DNA of 64,000 nt from Miscanthus floridulus (GCF_019320115.1 NC_089593.1:12283823-12347822); one strand, 5' to 3'. Shown: positions 8,080-18,939, counted from the first letter of the stretch. The notes: generated by a model from the letters alone, not told the origin. Numbers and translations are program-made.

Positions 8080-10140
8080 ATGGCTCAAATCAACAACACC
8101 AAGAAGCCACCCCAATTTGATGGCTCAAATTATTCTTATTGGAAGTCAAAGATGGCCACACATATCAAGTCAATCAATAGAAAGGTGTGGAAGGTGGTAG
8201 AAACCAAAATTGAGATTGGTAATCCGGAAAATCCCACCGCCGCCGAAGAAGTACTTCTCCAAAACAATGATATTGCTCTAAGTGCCATTCATGATGCAAT
8301 TGATGCAAGAACATTTGAGCAAATCAAAAACATTGAGATGGCACATGAGGCTTGGAAGAAGTTGGAAGAATCATTTGAAGGTACTCAAGCCGTGAAGGGT
8401 GCAAAGGCATACATCCTCAAAGAAAAGTTTGCAAGCTTCAAGATGAAGGAGGATGAGAGTGTGCCGGACATGTTCCACCGAATGGAGGTGATTGTAAATG
8501 ATCTCAAAGCACTTGGTGAGAACATAGAGGACAAGGACTTCTCAAACAAGTTCTTGAGATGCTTGCCCGGGAGATTTAAAATGTTGGTCACCTTGTTAGT
8601 GAGGAGTGGTTTGAACATAATGACACCAAATCAAATCTTGGGAGATATCATGACCGATGATGCTTATAGAGATGATGATGAGAAGGAAGAAAAGAGGGAG
8701 AAGAAAGATGAGAAGAAGGATGACAAGAAGAAGAGCATGGCATTCAAGGCCACATCATCCAAGGGCAAAGCAAAGCAAGAAACATCAAGTGAGGATGATG
8801 ATTCATGGGATGATAGTGATGATGAGAAGATGGCTCTCTTTGTCAAGAGGTTTGGCAAGTTCATGGTGAAGAAAGGCTACCGTGCAAGAAGAAAGAAGTC
8901 TTCATCCAAGAACAAAGATGAGTCAAGAAGATGCTTCAAGTGTGGAAGCAAAGATCATCTTGTTGCTCAATGCCCATACAATAGTGAAAATGATGATGAC
9001 AACAAGAAGAACAAGAAGAAGGACAAGAAAGAAATGAAGGAGAAGAAGGGCAAGACATTCTTCAAGAAGAAGAAGGGTGGATCATATGTGGTCACTTGGG
9101 ATAGTGATGCTTCCTCAAGTGATGATGATGATGATAGTGATGATCACAAGACCACCAAGAAGAAGGTTCTTGCAAGTATAGCAATCAATGAGAAGCCTTC
9201 TCTCTTCGACTCTCCATCATGCTTCATGGCTAAGGCCACCAAGGTACAAACTTGTGATGATGGAAGTGATAGTGAACATGATAGTGATAGTGATAATGAT
9301 GATGATGAACCTACAAAAGATGAATTAATTGACATGCTAGAAGATGCTAGAGAACACTTTGACATCTCAAGAAAGGAATGCAAAAGCTTGCGTAAGGAAC
9401 TAAAAGCCCTTAAGCAAGCATTTGATGAGCTTAGTGCATCTCATGAGAGGCAAGAGGATGCCCATGAGAAGCTTGGCAAGGCTCACAAAAAGCTTGAAAA
9501 AGCTCATTCCACTTTGCTTAATGAACAAGATAAAAAGAAGCATGTTGAAACTTGTGATGTAGGTGTAACTTGTGATTTAATTGATACATCACTATCTGTG
9601 CCTATCATTGTTCCTCCAACTAACCCTTCTTGTAGCACTTCCACTTCTACCTCATCTAGTAGTGATGGTCACACTTGTGATACCTCACTAGTGGTTGAGA
9701 ATGAGAACCTCAAGAAGGAGGTAACTAAGCTCACTCACACCTTGGCTAAGGCTTATGGTGGTGAGGACCGCTTGCTTATGGCCTTGGGTAGCCAAAGAGC
9801 TTCTCTCTATAAAGAGGGATTGGGCTATACCCCCAAGAAAGGCAAGGCGGCCTTTGCTCCTCACAAGACAAGTTTTGTGAAGAACAATGGTCGGTTTTGC
9901 ACTAGTTGCAAGCAAGTTGGTCATAGAGAGCATGAATGCACCAACAAAAGCAAAAATGCTAATGTATCCTCCATTAAGCTTAATTCTTCCTATATGCTTG
10001 TTAAGGGTACAAATGGTGTGAAGGCTAAGTTCATTGGCAAACCATGGATGGGCTCAAAGAAGAAAGCCATTTGGGTGCCAAAGAGCTTGGTTACTAACCT
10101 TCAAGGACCCAAGCAAGTTTGGGTACCTAAAAGGAATTGA
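8080..10140 (+). CDS. gag: Sirevirus Gag polyprotein
   Basis: Intact 686-residue Gag, the capsid and nucleocapsid protein that packages element RNA. The start ATG lies 44 bp after the primer site and follows AAA. Residues about 8-200 form the UBN2/copia Gag region (PPQFDGSNYSYWK near the start). About 205-285 is very rich in Asp, Glu and Lys. A CCHC zinc knuckle, CFKCGSKDHLVAQC, is at about residue 286. A predicted coiled coil of Glu, Lys and Leu heptads covers about 415-490. A second CCHC-like finger, CTSCKQVGHREHEC, is at about 607. Sirevirus Gags are known for such a coiled coil and for binding dynein light chain LC8; a KVQT site near residue 388 fits a loose LC8 motif, which is only inference. 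Ends TGA at 10138-10140. Pol follows in a different frame. Confidence 0.93.
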   Translation: MAQINNTKKPPQFDGSNYSYWKSKMATHIKSINRKVWKVVETKIEIGNPENPTAAEEVLLQNNDIALSAIHDAIDARTFEQIKNIEMAHEAWKKLEESFEGTQAVKGAKAYILKEKFASFKMKEDESVPDMFHRMEVIVNDLKALGENIEDKDFSNKFLRCLPGRFKMLVTLLVRSGLNIMTPNQILGDIMTDDAYRDDDEKEEKREKKDEKKDDKKKSMAFKATSSKGKAKQETSSEDDDSWDDSDDEKMALFVKRFGKFMVKKGYRARRKKSSSKNKDESRRCFKCGSKDHLVAQCPYNSENDDDNKKNKKKDKKEMKEKKGKTFFKKKKGGSYVVTWDSDASSSDDDDDSDDHKTTKKKVLASIAINEKPSLFDSPSCFMAKATKVQTCDDGSDSEHDSDSDNDDDEPTKDELIDMLEDAREHFDISRKECKSLRKELKALKQAFDELSASHERQEDAHEKLGKAHKKLEKAHSTLLNEQDKKKHVETCDVGVTCDLIDTSLSVPIIVPPTNPSCSTSTSTSSSSDGHTCDTSLVVENENLKKEVTKLTHTLAKAYGGEDRLLMALGSQRASLYKEGLGYTPKKGKAAFAPHKTSFVKNNGRFCTSCKQVGHREHECTNKSKNANVSSIKLNSSYMLVKGTNGVKAKFIGKPWMGSKKKAIWVPKSLVTNLQGPKQVWVPKRN

Positions 10141-10154
10141 TCTTCTTTTGTAGG
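10141..10154 (+). promoter_or_regulatory. Splice-acceptor-like site at the gag/pol boundary
   Basis: TCTTCTTTTGTAG followed by G lies directly after the gag stop codon. The first in-frame pol codon is the one that follows this AG. It matches a plant 3' splice site (pyrimidine tract plus GTAG|G). Whether it is used is unknown; no donor was identified with confidence. Confidence 0.35.
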
Positions 10155-13100
10155 TCAATTACAAAGCCAGAGGAAGGCATTGGGTTCTTGATAGTGGGTG
10201 CACTCAACACATGACCGGTGATGCTAGAATGTTCAACTCAATCAACACCAATGGCAATGATGGTTATGATAGTATCACATTTGGTGATAATGGCAAAGGA
10301 AAGGTCAAAGAGCTTGGTAAGATTGCTATATCCAATGACTTGAGCATATCCAATGTGTTGCTAGTAGAGAGCTTGAACTTCAATTTGCTATCCGTGGCTC
10401 AATTGTGTGATCTTGGATTCAAATGCATATTTGGAATACATGATGTAGAGATCATAAGTGTAGATGGCTCTAACTTGATCTTCAAAGGCTTTAGATATGA
10501 GAATCTATACTTGGTTGATTTCAATGCTAGTGAAGCTAGATTGTCTACTTGCTTGTTCACTAAGTCTAGCATGGGTTGGTTATGGCATAGAAGGCTTGGT
10601 CATGTTGGAATGAAACAATTGAATAGATTGATTAAGCATGACTTAGTTAAAGGCTTGAAAGATGTTGTGTTTGAAAAGGATAAGCTTTGTAGTTCTTGTC
10701 AAGCTGGCAAACAAGTTGGAAACACCCATCCTAAGAAAAGCATGATGAGCACTAGTAAAGCATTTGAGTTATTGCACATGGATTTGTTTGGGCCAACACA
10801 ATACACTAGCATTGGTGGAAATAAATATGGATTTGTGATAGTGGATGATTACACTAGATACACATGGGTATTCTTTCTAGTGGACAAAAGTGATGTGTTT
10901 GCAACATTCAAATCATTTGTCAAGGGCATTCATAATGAGTTTGAAACAACCATCAAGAGAGTTAGAAGTGACAATGGTAGTGAGTTCAAAAACACTAGAA
11001 TTGATGAGTTGTGTGATGAATGTGGAATTAGACATCAATTCTCGGCCAAGTACACACCTCAATCAAATGGCCTTGTTGAGAGAAAGAATAGAACACTCAT
11101 TGATATGGCAAGGTCTATGCTTAGTGAGTATAATGTGAGTCAATCTTTTTGGGCCGAAGCTATCAACACGGCTTGCTATTGTAGCAACCGCCTCTATTGT
11201 CACCGATTGAAAGAGAAGATACCATATGAGCTCTTGAATGGTAGAAAGCCCAACATTGCATATTTTCGGGTCTTTGGTTGCAAATGCTATATCTTGAAGA
11301 AAGGCACAAGATTGGGCAAGTTTGACAAGAAATGTGATGAAGGATTCCTACTTGGCTATTCCACCACAAGCAAAGCATATAGAGTTTGGAATTTGGATAG
11401 TGGTACTCTTGAGGAAGTTCATGATGTTGAATTTGATGAAACCAAGGGTTCACAAGAAGAGAATGAGAACTTGGAAGATGTTAGAGGCATTCAACTTTCA
11501 AATGCCATGAAGAACATGGATATTGGTGAATTGAGGCCTAGGCAAGTGAATGATGATGAAGATGATCAAATGCAAGTGCTCTCCAACTCAAATATGCAAG
11601 ATGATACAAATCAAGCTAGTGCAAGTAACTCTCATGACATTGATCAAGATCAAGTGGCTAGTACATCATCTCAACCCAATGATCTAGCAAGTGCAAGCAA
11701 TCAAGTTCCATTGCTCCAACCAACAAGTATTGCAAGAGATCATCCTTTGGATACAATCATTGGAGATATCTCAAGAGGTGTACAAACAAGATCAAGATTG
11801 GCATCATTTTGTGAACACTTCTCTTTTGTGTCATCCATTGAACCAAAGAAGATAGATGAAGCTTTGAAGGATGTTGATTGGGTGAATGCTATGCATGAAG
11901 AATTGAATAACTTCACAAGAAATCAAGTATGGGAATTGGTAGAAAGACCAAAGGGACATAATGTGATTGGAACAAAATGGGTCTTTAGAAATAAGCAAGA
12001 TCAAGATGGGATAGTTGTAAGGAACAAAGCAAGATTGGTAGCACAAGGCTATACACAAGTTGAAGGTCTTGACTTTGGAGAAACCTATGCCCCGGTTGCT
12101 AGATTGGAAGCAATTAGAATCTTGCTAGCCTATGCTTGTGCTCACAACATAAGGCTCTATCAAATGGATGTTAAGAGTGCATTTCTCAATGGCTACATCA
12201 ATGAAGAAGTCTATGTTGAGCAACCTCCCGGTTTTGAAGATGATAAGAAGCCCAACCATGTGTACAAATTAAAAAAAGGCATTGTATGGCTTGAAGCAAG
12301 CACCTAGAGCATGGTATGAGAGATTGAGAGATTTCCTACTCTCTAAAGGGTTCACCATGGGCAAGGTTGACACCACTCTTTTCATCAAGAAGATTGGAAA
12401 AGATCTATTTGTATTGCAAATCTATGTAGATGACATCATATTTGGATCAACCAATCAAGAATTTTGTGATGAGTTTGGTAAAATGATGGCTAATGAATTT
12501 GAGATGTCCATGATTGGAGAGTTGAGTTACTTCCTTGGTCTTCAAATTAAGCAATTGAAGAATGGTACATTTGTGAGTCAAGGCAAGTACATCAAGGACA
12601 TGATCAAGAAGTTTGGAATGATTGATAGCAAAGTCATTAGCACACCAATGGGAACCAATGGCAACTTGGATAGTGATGCAAGTGGAAACATGGTGGATCA
12701 AAAGTTGTATCGGTCTATGATTGGAAGCCTACTCTATGTGACCGCATCAAGGCCGGATGTCATGTTTAGTGTATGCATGTGTGCAAGATTTCAAGCCTCA
12801 CCAAGAGAAAGTCATTTGAAGGCTACAAAGAGGATATTGAGGTACTTGAAGCATACACAAAATGTTGGTTTGTGGTATCCCAAAGGAGCAAAGTTTGAGC
12901 TAGTTGGTTACTCCGACTCGGATTATGCGGGATGCAAGGTTGAAAGGAAGAGCACATCGGGTACATGTCAATTATTGGGAAGATCACTTGTTTCATGGTC
13001 ATCAAAGAAGCAAAATAGTGTTGCATTATCAACCGCCGAAGCCGAATACATATCCGCCGGTAGTTGTTGTGCACAAATACTTTGGATGAAGGCCACTTTG

Positions 13101-13376
13101 AGTGATTTTGGAATCAAGTTCAAGAAAGTGCCATTGTTGTGTGACAATGAGAGTGCAATCAAGTTGACAAACAATCCGGTGCAACATGCAAGAACAAAGC
13201 ACATTGATGTCCGCCATCATTTCATAAGAGATCACCAACAAAAAAGGGACATTTGCATTGAGAGTGTAGGCACCGAAGATCAACTTGCCGATATATTCAC
13301 CAAGCCATTGGATGAGAAAAGGTTTTGCAAGCTAAGGAATGAGTTGAACATATTGGATTTCTCAAATATGTGTTGA
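10154..13376 (+). pseudogene. pol: Sirevirus Pol polyprotein with one frameshift
   Basis: The pol frame opens at 10154, right after a TAG, in the +1 frame relative to gag. Domains in order: aspartic protease with [11 protein letters not shown] (about 10190); GAG-pre-integrase with the histidine/cysteine pairs (HRRLGH to CSSCQAGK, about 10590-10715); integrase core with catalytic Asp in HMDLFG, Asp in RSDNGSEF and Glu in VERKNRT; reverse transcriptase from about 11925 with [10 protein letters not shown] and intact YVDD (12424-12435); RNase H with YSDSDYAG and TAEAEY. A run of seven A at 12271-12277 shifts the frame after YKLKK; the RT resumes at about 12280 in the next frame ([12 protein letters not shown]) and runs to the stop at 13374-13376. 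Otherwise no premature stop. A sequencing or assembly slip in the A run is possible. Confidence 0.9.
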
Positions 13377-14451
13377 TGCACCCCCACTCATATGACATGC
13401 CTCTCCTTCGAGCAATCTAAGGTAAAAGTTGATTGGCATGACATACATCCTTGCTAAGGACATGTTTAGTGCATCTAGTCATATTTTCAATCTCATTAGG
13501 ATCTTGCATATGGTTCTATCTTATTAGGCTCATTCATGAAAATCAAATGAATTTTGATGTCAATATGGTATCACCATTGCTTCTATGCTTGACTTGATCT
13601 AGTGATGGCATATGACATGTTTATGGGCTTGCAAACCTAGTGTTTAATCTAGAAAATGAACTATAAGTGTTTAACTCAACTTGGTACAAGATAACCCTTA
13701 TTTGGAGGTGTGAAGAAGCTTGTCCTTGGATCAAACCGAGTTAAATATCTTTGGAAAATAATCTAGAATTGAACCAAATTTGGGAAAATGTCCCTCACCC
13801 CATCGATTGACATTGATAATCTCGACCCTTCAAGTAATTCTATTTAGAACCTTTGTGGTCATTGATGACAAAGGGGGAGAGAAACAAAGATAAAGGGGAT
13901 AAGGGGGAGAGAAACAAAGGAAAGGGATCAACTAAAATTTTGAGCACACAAGTAGGGGGAGCAAGCTCATGAACTTGTATGGTGCATTTGAACGTGCATT
14001 TCATATGTTTGCTTGCATGGCATAAGTTCCATATTTATAATATCCATGCTTGTGTGATGTATGCTAGTTGTAGATTTGAATGATGAAATGCAAACTAGCA
14101 TGTATAGGATATCTAGTGATTTCACTTCCAAATATTTCTAAGTGGTATTGAGCTAACCATGATGTTAAGGATGGTATATTGGTGCACTCCGATTGGTATC
14201 ACGCTTCAAAGGTCCATCTTTTATACCTTAGCATCATTTGGTACACATTGACTCCTACATTTCCTATCTAAGCATATGTGCAAGCTTCAATCCAAACTCT
14301 TAGCACATATGTAGGGGGAGCAATTGCTACCACTTAGGGTTCATGAAACTTGTCCATATCCTTTTACACATAGTAAATATGCTTGGGCAAGCAACATGGA
14401 TTCAATTGAATTTCAATTCATATCTTTGTATAAGGGTTGTCATCAATTACC
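13377..14451 (+). other. Sirevirus 3' non-coding region with internal polypurine tracts
   Basis: About 1.1 kb without an ORF between pol and the 3' polypurine tract. AAGGGGGAGAGAAACAAAG occurs twice, 30 bp apart (13871-13889 and 13901-13919). AGGGGGAGCA occurs at about 13953 and 14314. These resemble the terminal tract AAAAAGGGGGAGA at 14452, so the region carries several polypurine-tract copies, a described Sirevirus feature that could give extra plus-strand primers. No envelope-like frame is present. Confidence 0.8.
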
Positions 14452-14464
14452 AAAAAGGGGGAGA
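14452..14464 (+). promoter_or_regulatory. 3' polypurine tract of the Sirevirus
   Basis: AAAAAGGGGGAGA ends one base before the TG of the 3' LTR (14466), the standard plus-strand primer position. Confidence 0.92.
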
Positions 14465-14465
14465 T

Positions 14466-16365
14466 TGAAAGCTCTAGTTTGGTTTTGGTGAATTGATGAA
14501 ACCCTAAGTGCTAACCTAGTTTATCAAGTGATCATGACATAGGTAGCACACTTCAAGTAGAAGAAGCTAATGAAGATCATAGCATGACAATGGTGATAGC
14601 ATGGAGATGATCAAGGGCTTAAACTTGAAGAGAAGAAAGAGAAAAACAAAAAGCTCAAGGCAAAGGTATAAACCATAGGAGCTATTTTGTTTTGGTGATC
14701 AAGACACTTAGAGAGTGTGATCACATTTAGGTTTGATAGCCGTACTATTAAGAGGGGTGAAACTCGTATCGGAATGCGGTTATCAAAGTGCCACTAGATG
14801 CTCTAACTCATTGCATATGCATTTAGGATCTAGTGGAGTGCTAACACCCTTGATAATATTTGTGAAAGTTTGCTAACACTTGTGCACAAGGTGCTTGCAG
14901 GGTTGAGATGGGTTTGGGTCCCTCTCTCCCTCCCGCCGAGCTTGCGAGGCGGGATTCGGCGCTTTTGGAAAAATGAAATGTCTATTTTCTATTGCGCCGG
15001 ATGCAAAATTCTTGGTGATTGGCTCATTGGAGCAAGGGTGAAGAAGTTAGAAGTGAAAACAAGTTGGTCACAAAGATGCCAGCGTCGGTCAACCGACCGG
15101 ACGCTGGATCTGAATGCACCGGACGCTGGCAGGCTGCGTCCGGTCGCGCTGACATACGGTGTCACAGTAGCTGGAATGTGACCGGACGCTGGCTGCGTCC
15201 GATCGCATTCGACCGGACGCGTCCGGTCATGCTCGGGAGCTTACTGGAAACGATCGGACGCTGGGCCTTCAGCGTCCGGTCAGTTTATACCGGAGCGTCC
15301 GGTCAGGTCAAGTGACCGTTGGAATCAGGACACGTGGTCGTCTGCGAGCGACCGGACGCTGGGGTCCAGCGTCCGGTCAACACGACTGGAGCGTCCGGTC
15401 AGAACGCGTTTTGCCCAGTGAAGGGGTATAACGGCTCTATTTGATGGGGGCTCTATTTATAGCCCCATGGCCGGCTCAAGGGATAGCTCTTGCACATTTT
15501 TCATTGACATAGCAACCTTGTGAGCCTAGCCAAAGGACTCCCACTCATCTACATCATTGATTCATCATCATAGTGAGATTGGGAGTGATCCAAGTGCATT
15601 GCTTGAGTGATTGCATCTAGAGGCACTTAGTGATCGTGTTTCGCTGCGGGTTTCGCTTGTTACTCTTGGTGGTTGCCGCCACCTAGACGGCTTGGAGCAG
15701 CGAGGATTGTCGAGCGGAGGTGGTGATTGTCTCTGGCTCCGATCGTGGTGATTGTGAGGGGTTCTTGACCTTTCCCCGGCGGAGCGCCAAAAGGTACTCT
15801 AGTGGATTGCTCGTGGCTTGTGTGATCCTCATCTTGTGTTGGTTGTGCGGCACCCTATTGAGGGTTTGGCGTGTGAAGCCAATTAGCGCGTGAACCTCCA
15901 AGTGAGTGAATCGCCACAACGAGGACTAGCTTGCCGGCAAGCAAGTGAACCTCGGTAAAAATCATTGTCTTCATCATTGATTCCGAGGTGATTGGTCTTC
16001 ATTATTATTTATCTTTGTGATTGATTGGTTCTTCATCTACACGGCGGTATAACTATCCTAACCACTCTCTTTACTTTACCGCAAACTAGTTGACAAGCTC
16101 TTTAGTGTAGCTAGTTGTGAGAGCTTGCTTGCTTGGTTGGTGTGGCTCTTTAGTTAGTCTTTGAGAGCACACTAACATAGGATAGTGTATTTGCTATTGT
16201 GTGAATAGACACTATCTAAACTAGAATTGTGGTAGGTGGCTTGCATTTTAAGTAGGCTAGTGCAACACTCGCTTCGCCTCATAATTGTCTAACCTTTTGG
16301 TTAAGTGTTGTTGTAGAAATTTTTATTAGGCTATTCACCCCCCCTCTAGCCATTAGGACCTTTCA
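14466..16365 (+). repeat. 3' LTR of the Sirevirus
   Basis: 1900 bp, TGAAAGC...CCTTTCA, matching the 5' LTR base for base where compared. Followed by the target duplication CACCT. The palindrome array is repeated at about 15078-15403, its best palindrome at 15350-15378. Confidence 0.93.
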
Positions 16366-16491
16366 CACCTCCTGGTCGCGTGGGTCGTCCACGTAGCCGA
16401 ACACGAGGTGCAGCGCTTCTTCGGGGACGGCGCCGCAGCCGAAGCTGAGAGTGCGGCTTAGCCGACGCGGCTCCGGCACCTCGCCGCCCAT
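16366..16491 (-). pseudogene. COI1 F-box gene fragment, first part (N-terminus)
   Basis: Minus-strand ATG at 16489-16491 opens MGGEVPEPRRLSRTL, then VPEEALHLVFGYVDDPRDQE, the N-terminus and F-box start of grass COI1, the receptor subunit that recruits JAZ repressors to the SCF complex in the nucleus. The frame runs into the Sirevirus target duplication at 16366 and continues on the other side at 6122 downwards. The DNA above the ATG is GC-rich like a 5' untranslated leader and may have been captured with the exon. Only about 80 residues of COI1 are present overall, so this is a captured fragment, not a gene. Confidence 0.75.
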
Positions 16492-16946
16492 CGGGCCGGC
16501 CAGGGATCGGGGAGCAGATCGGCTACCGTGCGAGGCCGGCTCGCCGGAGATCTAGGCCAAGCGTGGGCATGGAGATTTTTTGCTGCCCGTGCCGCTATGA
16601 TTTCTGCGGGTGTGTGGGCTTGAGAGGACGGGAGGAGAGGCGGAAGGGAATTATTGGAGGGAGAAGCAAGCCTCTGCGGCTCTGCCTCGGCAAGGGAGAG
16701 TGAGGGATGAGGAGCAGAGCAGTGAGGGTGGACGGGGATTGGAGAGCCCGCGTTTACTTCGTTCCCGCGGTGATGAAGAGGTTCGCGTGGAAAAAAAGAA
16801 GACGGTAGAAAAAAAATGTTGAATAGGACCAACATTTAATTTTTTTTAAAGTTAAATATTAAAAATTATTAGAGATGAACTTTTTTTTTCTTCTAAACTT
16901 TTTTTTGGTGTTAGTAAACCTAGACTTTTGAGAACTAATATTTAGG
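16371..16946. mobile_element. Gene-capturing TIR transposon, right part
   Basis: Continuation of 5704-6122 beyond the Sirevirus. It holds the COI1 start and leader (to about 16780), then A/T-rich DNA with T and A runs, and ends near 16946 with AATATTTAGGGAACTGT, the imperfect inverse of the left end. The outermost 10-12 bases of the right terminus do not match the left end. Confidence 0.45.
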
Positions 16947-17226
16947 GAACTGTCTGACTCTCTCCCGCTGCCCACCGGCTCACCTGTCCTCCATCCGCCC
17001 CGATCCGATTCCAATTCAATTCCGGATTCAATCCGGCCAGTGGTTGGCCCGCCGCTGCCGGATCGAATCGGACTCAATCCCACCGCCGAGCGCCGAGACG
17101 CCGAATCTGATGCGTGTGGCGTGCTTTTACTAGATCAGTAGTAGCCAGCTCAGGAGCCTGTTCAGAATAGTCAAGCCCGTCCCGTCCTTTCCCGGCGTCT
17201 TCTCCCTCCTCACCGCCGCTCAGGCG
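16947..17226 (+). promoter_or_regulatory. Upstream region of the PAS2-type gene
   Basis: A 280-bp GC-rich, CT-rich stretch between the eroded TIR element and the presumed start of the dehydratase gene. It should contain the proximal promoter and leader. No convincing TATA box is seen. The TIR element and the Sirevirus therefore lie immediately upstream of the gene. Confidence 0.4.
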
Positions 17227-18939
17227 ATGGCGGGCGTCGGCTCGGCGGCTCTACCCCTCCGTCTACAACCGGGTCGTCTTCTTCGGATGGTCCGTTGCCC
17301 CCGCTGCGTGCTGCTCTGTTCTTCTTGGGTTCCGGATGGATCTTCCGCCTCTTGCTCCCTTGGCCGTGTTTTGGTCTGATTTGGTGTTTCTTTGATCTGG
17401 GGGTGTTGCAGGGCGCAGGTGCTGTACTACGCGGGACTGACGCTGCGAGAGAGCGGGCACAAGGCCGTCTACGCCGCCGTCGAGAGGCCGCTACAGTTCG
17501 CGCAGACTGCAGCCATCATGGAGGTCAGTTGTTTCTTTTCCCTCCCCCCATTTTTATTTAGCAGTACTTTGGTAGTGCACTTCAGTTTGCTCTGTCACAG
17601 TAAAGATGCAAACCTGGCGCAATTTCATATTTTTGCTCAGCTCATGAAGTCTGGACCTATCCTAATAGGAATGATTACTGCTTTAAAGTTTGAGTAAGGA
17701 TGTTACAAGCAAAACTGTCTCGTAGTTCTTGGTAGGAAGAACTGGTAATCAACTAGATTGATGTTTGCAATTACATAAATGTTACTTAGGGTCGCAGCAA
17801 AATCTTGCAGTGGTTCGAATTCAGCAATATGCTTTTGCTGTGCTAGATAAACTCTGTGAAATTTCTAGTGCCGTAGTTCAAGTTCATGTTTTACCCACAT
17901 GAAGATTGTGAGGTACTGCGTTATTGGTGCTTCAGATTCTTCATGGGCTCGTAGGTATGGTGATGTTGGTGGACGTGTATCCCTTTTTCTTATTATAGTC
18001 CATCCACTCAAAACAGTATGATACAAAAACATCAGTCCGGATCTTGAACACATTAAACATTGTTAGAAAGTTTCCGAGGAGGGTTATATATAAGAAAAAT
18101 ATGCTTTCTTCACTATTGCGGTGTCACTTTTTTGTCACTATTCTGATAAGTTTGTCTTCTTTACAGGGTTGGTGAGGTCTCTGGTCTCGGCAACTCTTCC
18201 ACAGATTGGATCCAGGTTGTTCCTTACGTGGGGTGTCTTGTGGAGTTTTCCTGAGGTATCATCACTAGCAAGTCTTCATGTTTTCATATATGACATCCAT
18301 TTTTTTAGGAATACGTCTTAATTTGTTCATGAACTTTATAGTTTCCATTTTATAATTTCGTATTTTAGATTAGATACATATCTAAGTGTTGCCTGCTGGG
18401 ACCTTGAGTTATGACACGGTTTTAGGTTTAAAGGCATTTGCTAGAACTAGAGAACACATGTATTAGATGATTTTGTGACTTTTAGGACTAAGTTAAGGTT
18501 AGCCAGTTATTTAATTTTCGAGTTCGATAATGGAATAAGCAACTATGAGTGGGCATATACAAGTTTCTACACCAGACATATTAGAAAAGGATAAATAGTG
18601 CTTTTACCTTTTGCATCCTATTTCAACGTTTTTCTATAGTGAGTAAACATTTGTATTATTTTCTTAACAATGTGAACCTTGTTTTGCAGACCCAGTCACA
18701 TCTTCTTGTTAGTACCCTGGTCATAAGCTTGTCTATCACAGAGGTACAAATTACTTGATGTAATTCTCTAAATTACTTACTTGTAACCACCATTGAATTC
18801 TGTACTTCATTATCTGTTGCTATAAAACCTAGAGTAAATTTTGTTATGATCTGAATTTCAAAGTAATCTTAATAGGAATTGCTGATTTCTTGCAGATCAT
18901 CAGATACTCTTTCTTTGGAATGAAGGAAGCATTTGGCTT
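17227..18939 (+). CDS. PAS2: PAS2-type gene, exons 1 to 6a (5' half)
   Basis: Covers the membrane-spanning N-terminal two thirds. Exon 1 ends GGATG with donor GTCCGT; exon 2 begins GGCGCAG, rebuilding Trp. Exon 3 is a 19-base microexon (17936-17954) giving ILHGLV, needed to join GAG to the GLVRS of exon 4. Exon 5 gives the STLVISLSITE segment. Exon 6a stops at the Copia target site; read-through adds GFVRTKT then a stop. The ATG at 17227 is not in the frame of the rest: the two differ by one base, as if exon 1 had lost two bases or gained one in the GCGGC-rich start. No in-frame upstream ATG is seen. Confidence 0.82.

Larger units (their letters stand above)
6123..16365 (+). mobile_element. 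Sirevirus (Ty1/copia) retrotransposon, nearly intact
   Basis: A 10,243-bp element bounded by TG...CA LTRs of exactly 1900 bp each (6123-8022, 14466-16365) that look identical by eye. It is flanked by the 5-bp target duplication CACCT (6118-6122, 16366-16370). In order it has a Met-tRNA primer site, gag, pol (protease, integrase, reverse transcriptase, RNase H), a 1.1-kb non-coding region with repeated polypurine tracts, and the 3' polypurine tract. Large gag with coiled coil, long LTRs and multiple polypurine tracts are marks of the Sirevirus genus (Opie/Ji/SIRE lineage). No envelope-like ORF is seen. It sits inside the COI1 fragment of the TIR element. Identical LTRs imply a recent insertion. 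The only visible coding defect is one extra A in pol. Confidence 0.93.

Noticed and set aside
16366..16491. Functional COI1 gene
   Set aside because: Only about 80 residues remain, with a stop in place of a conserved Trp, a duplication and a frame change; no later exons are present.
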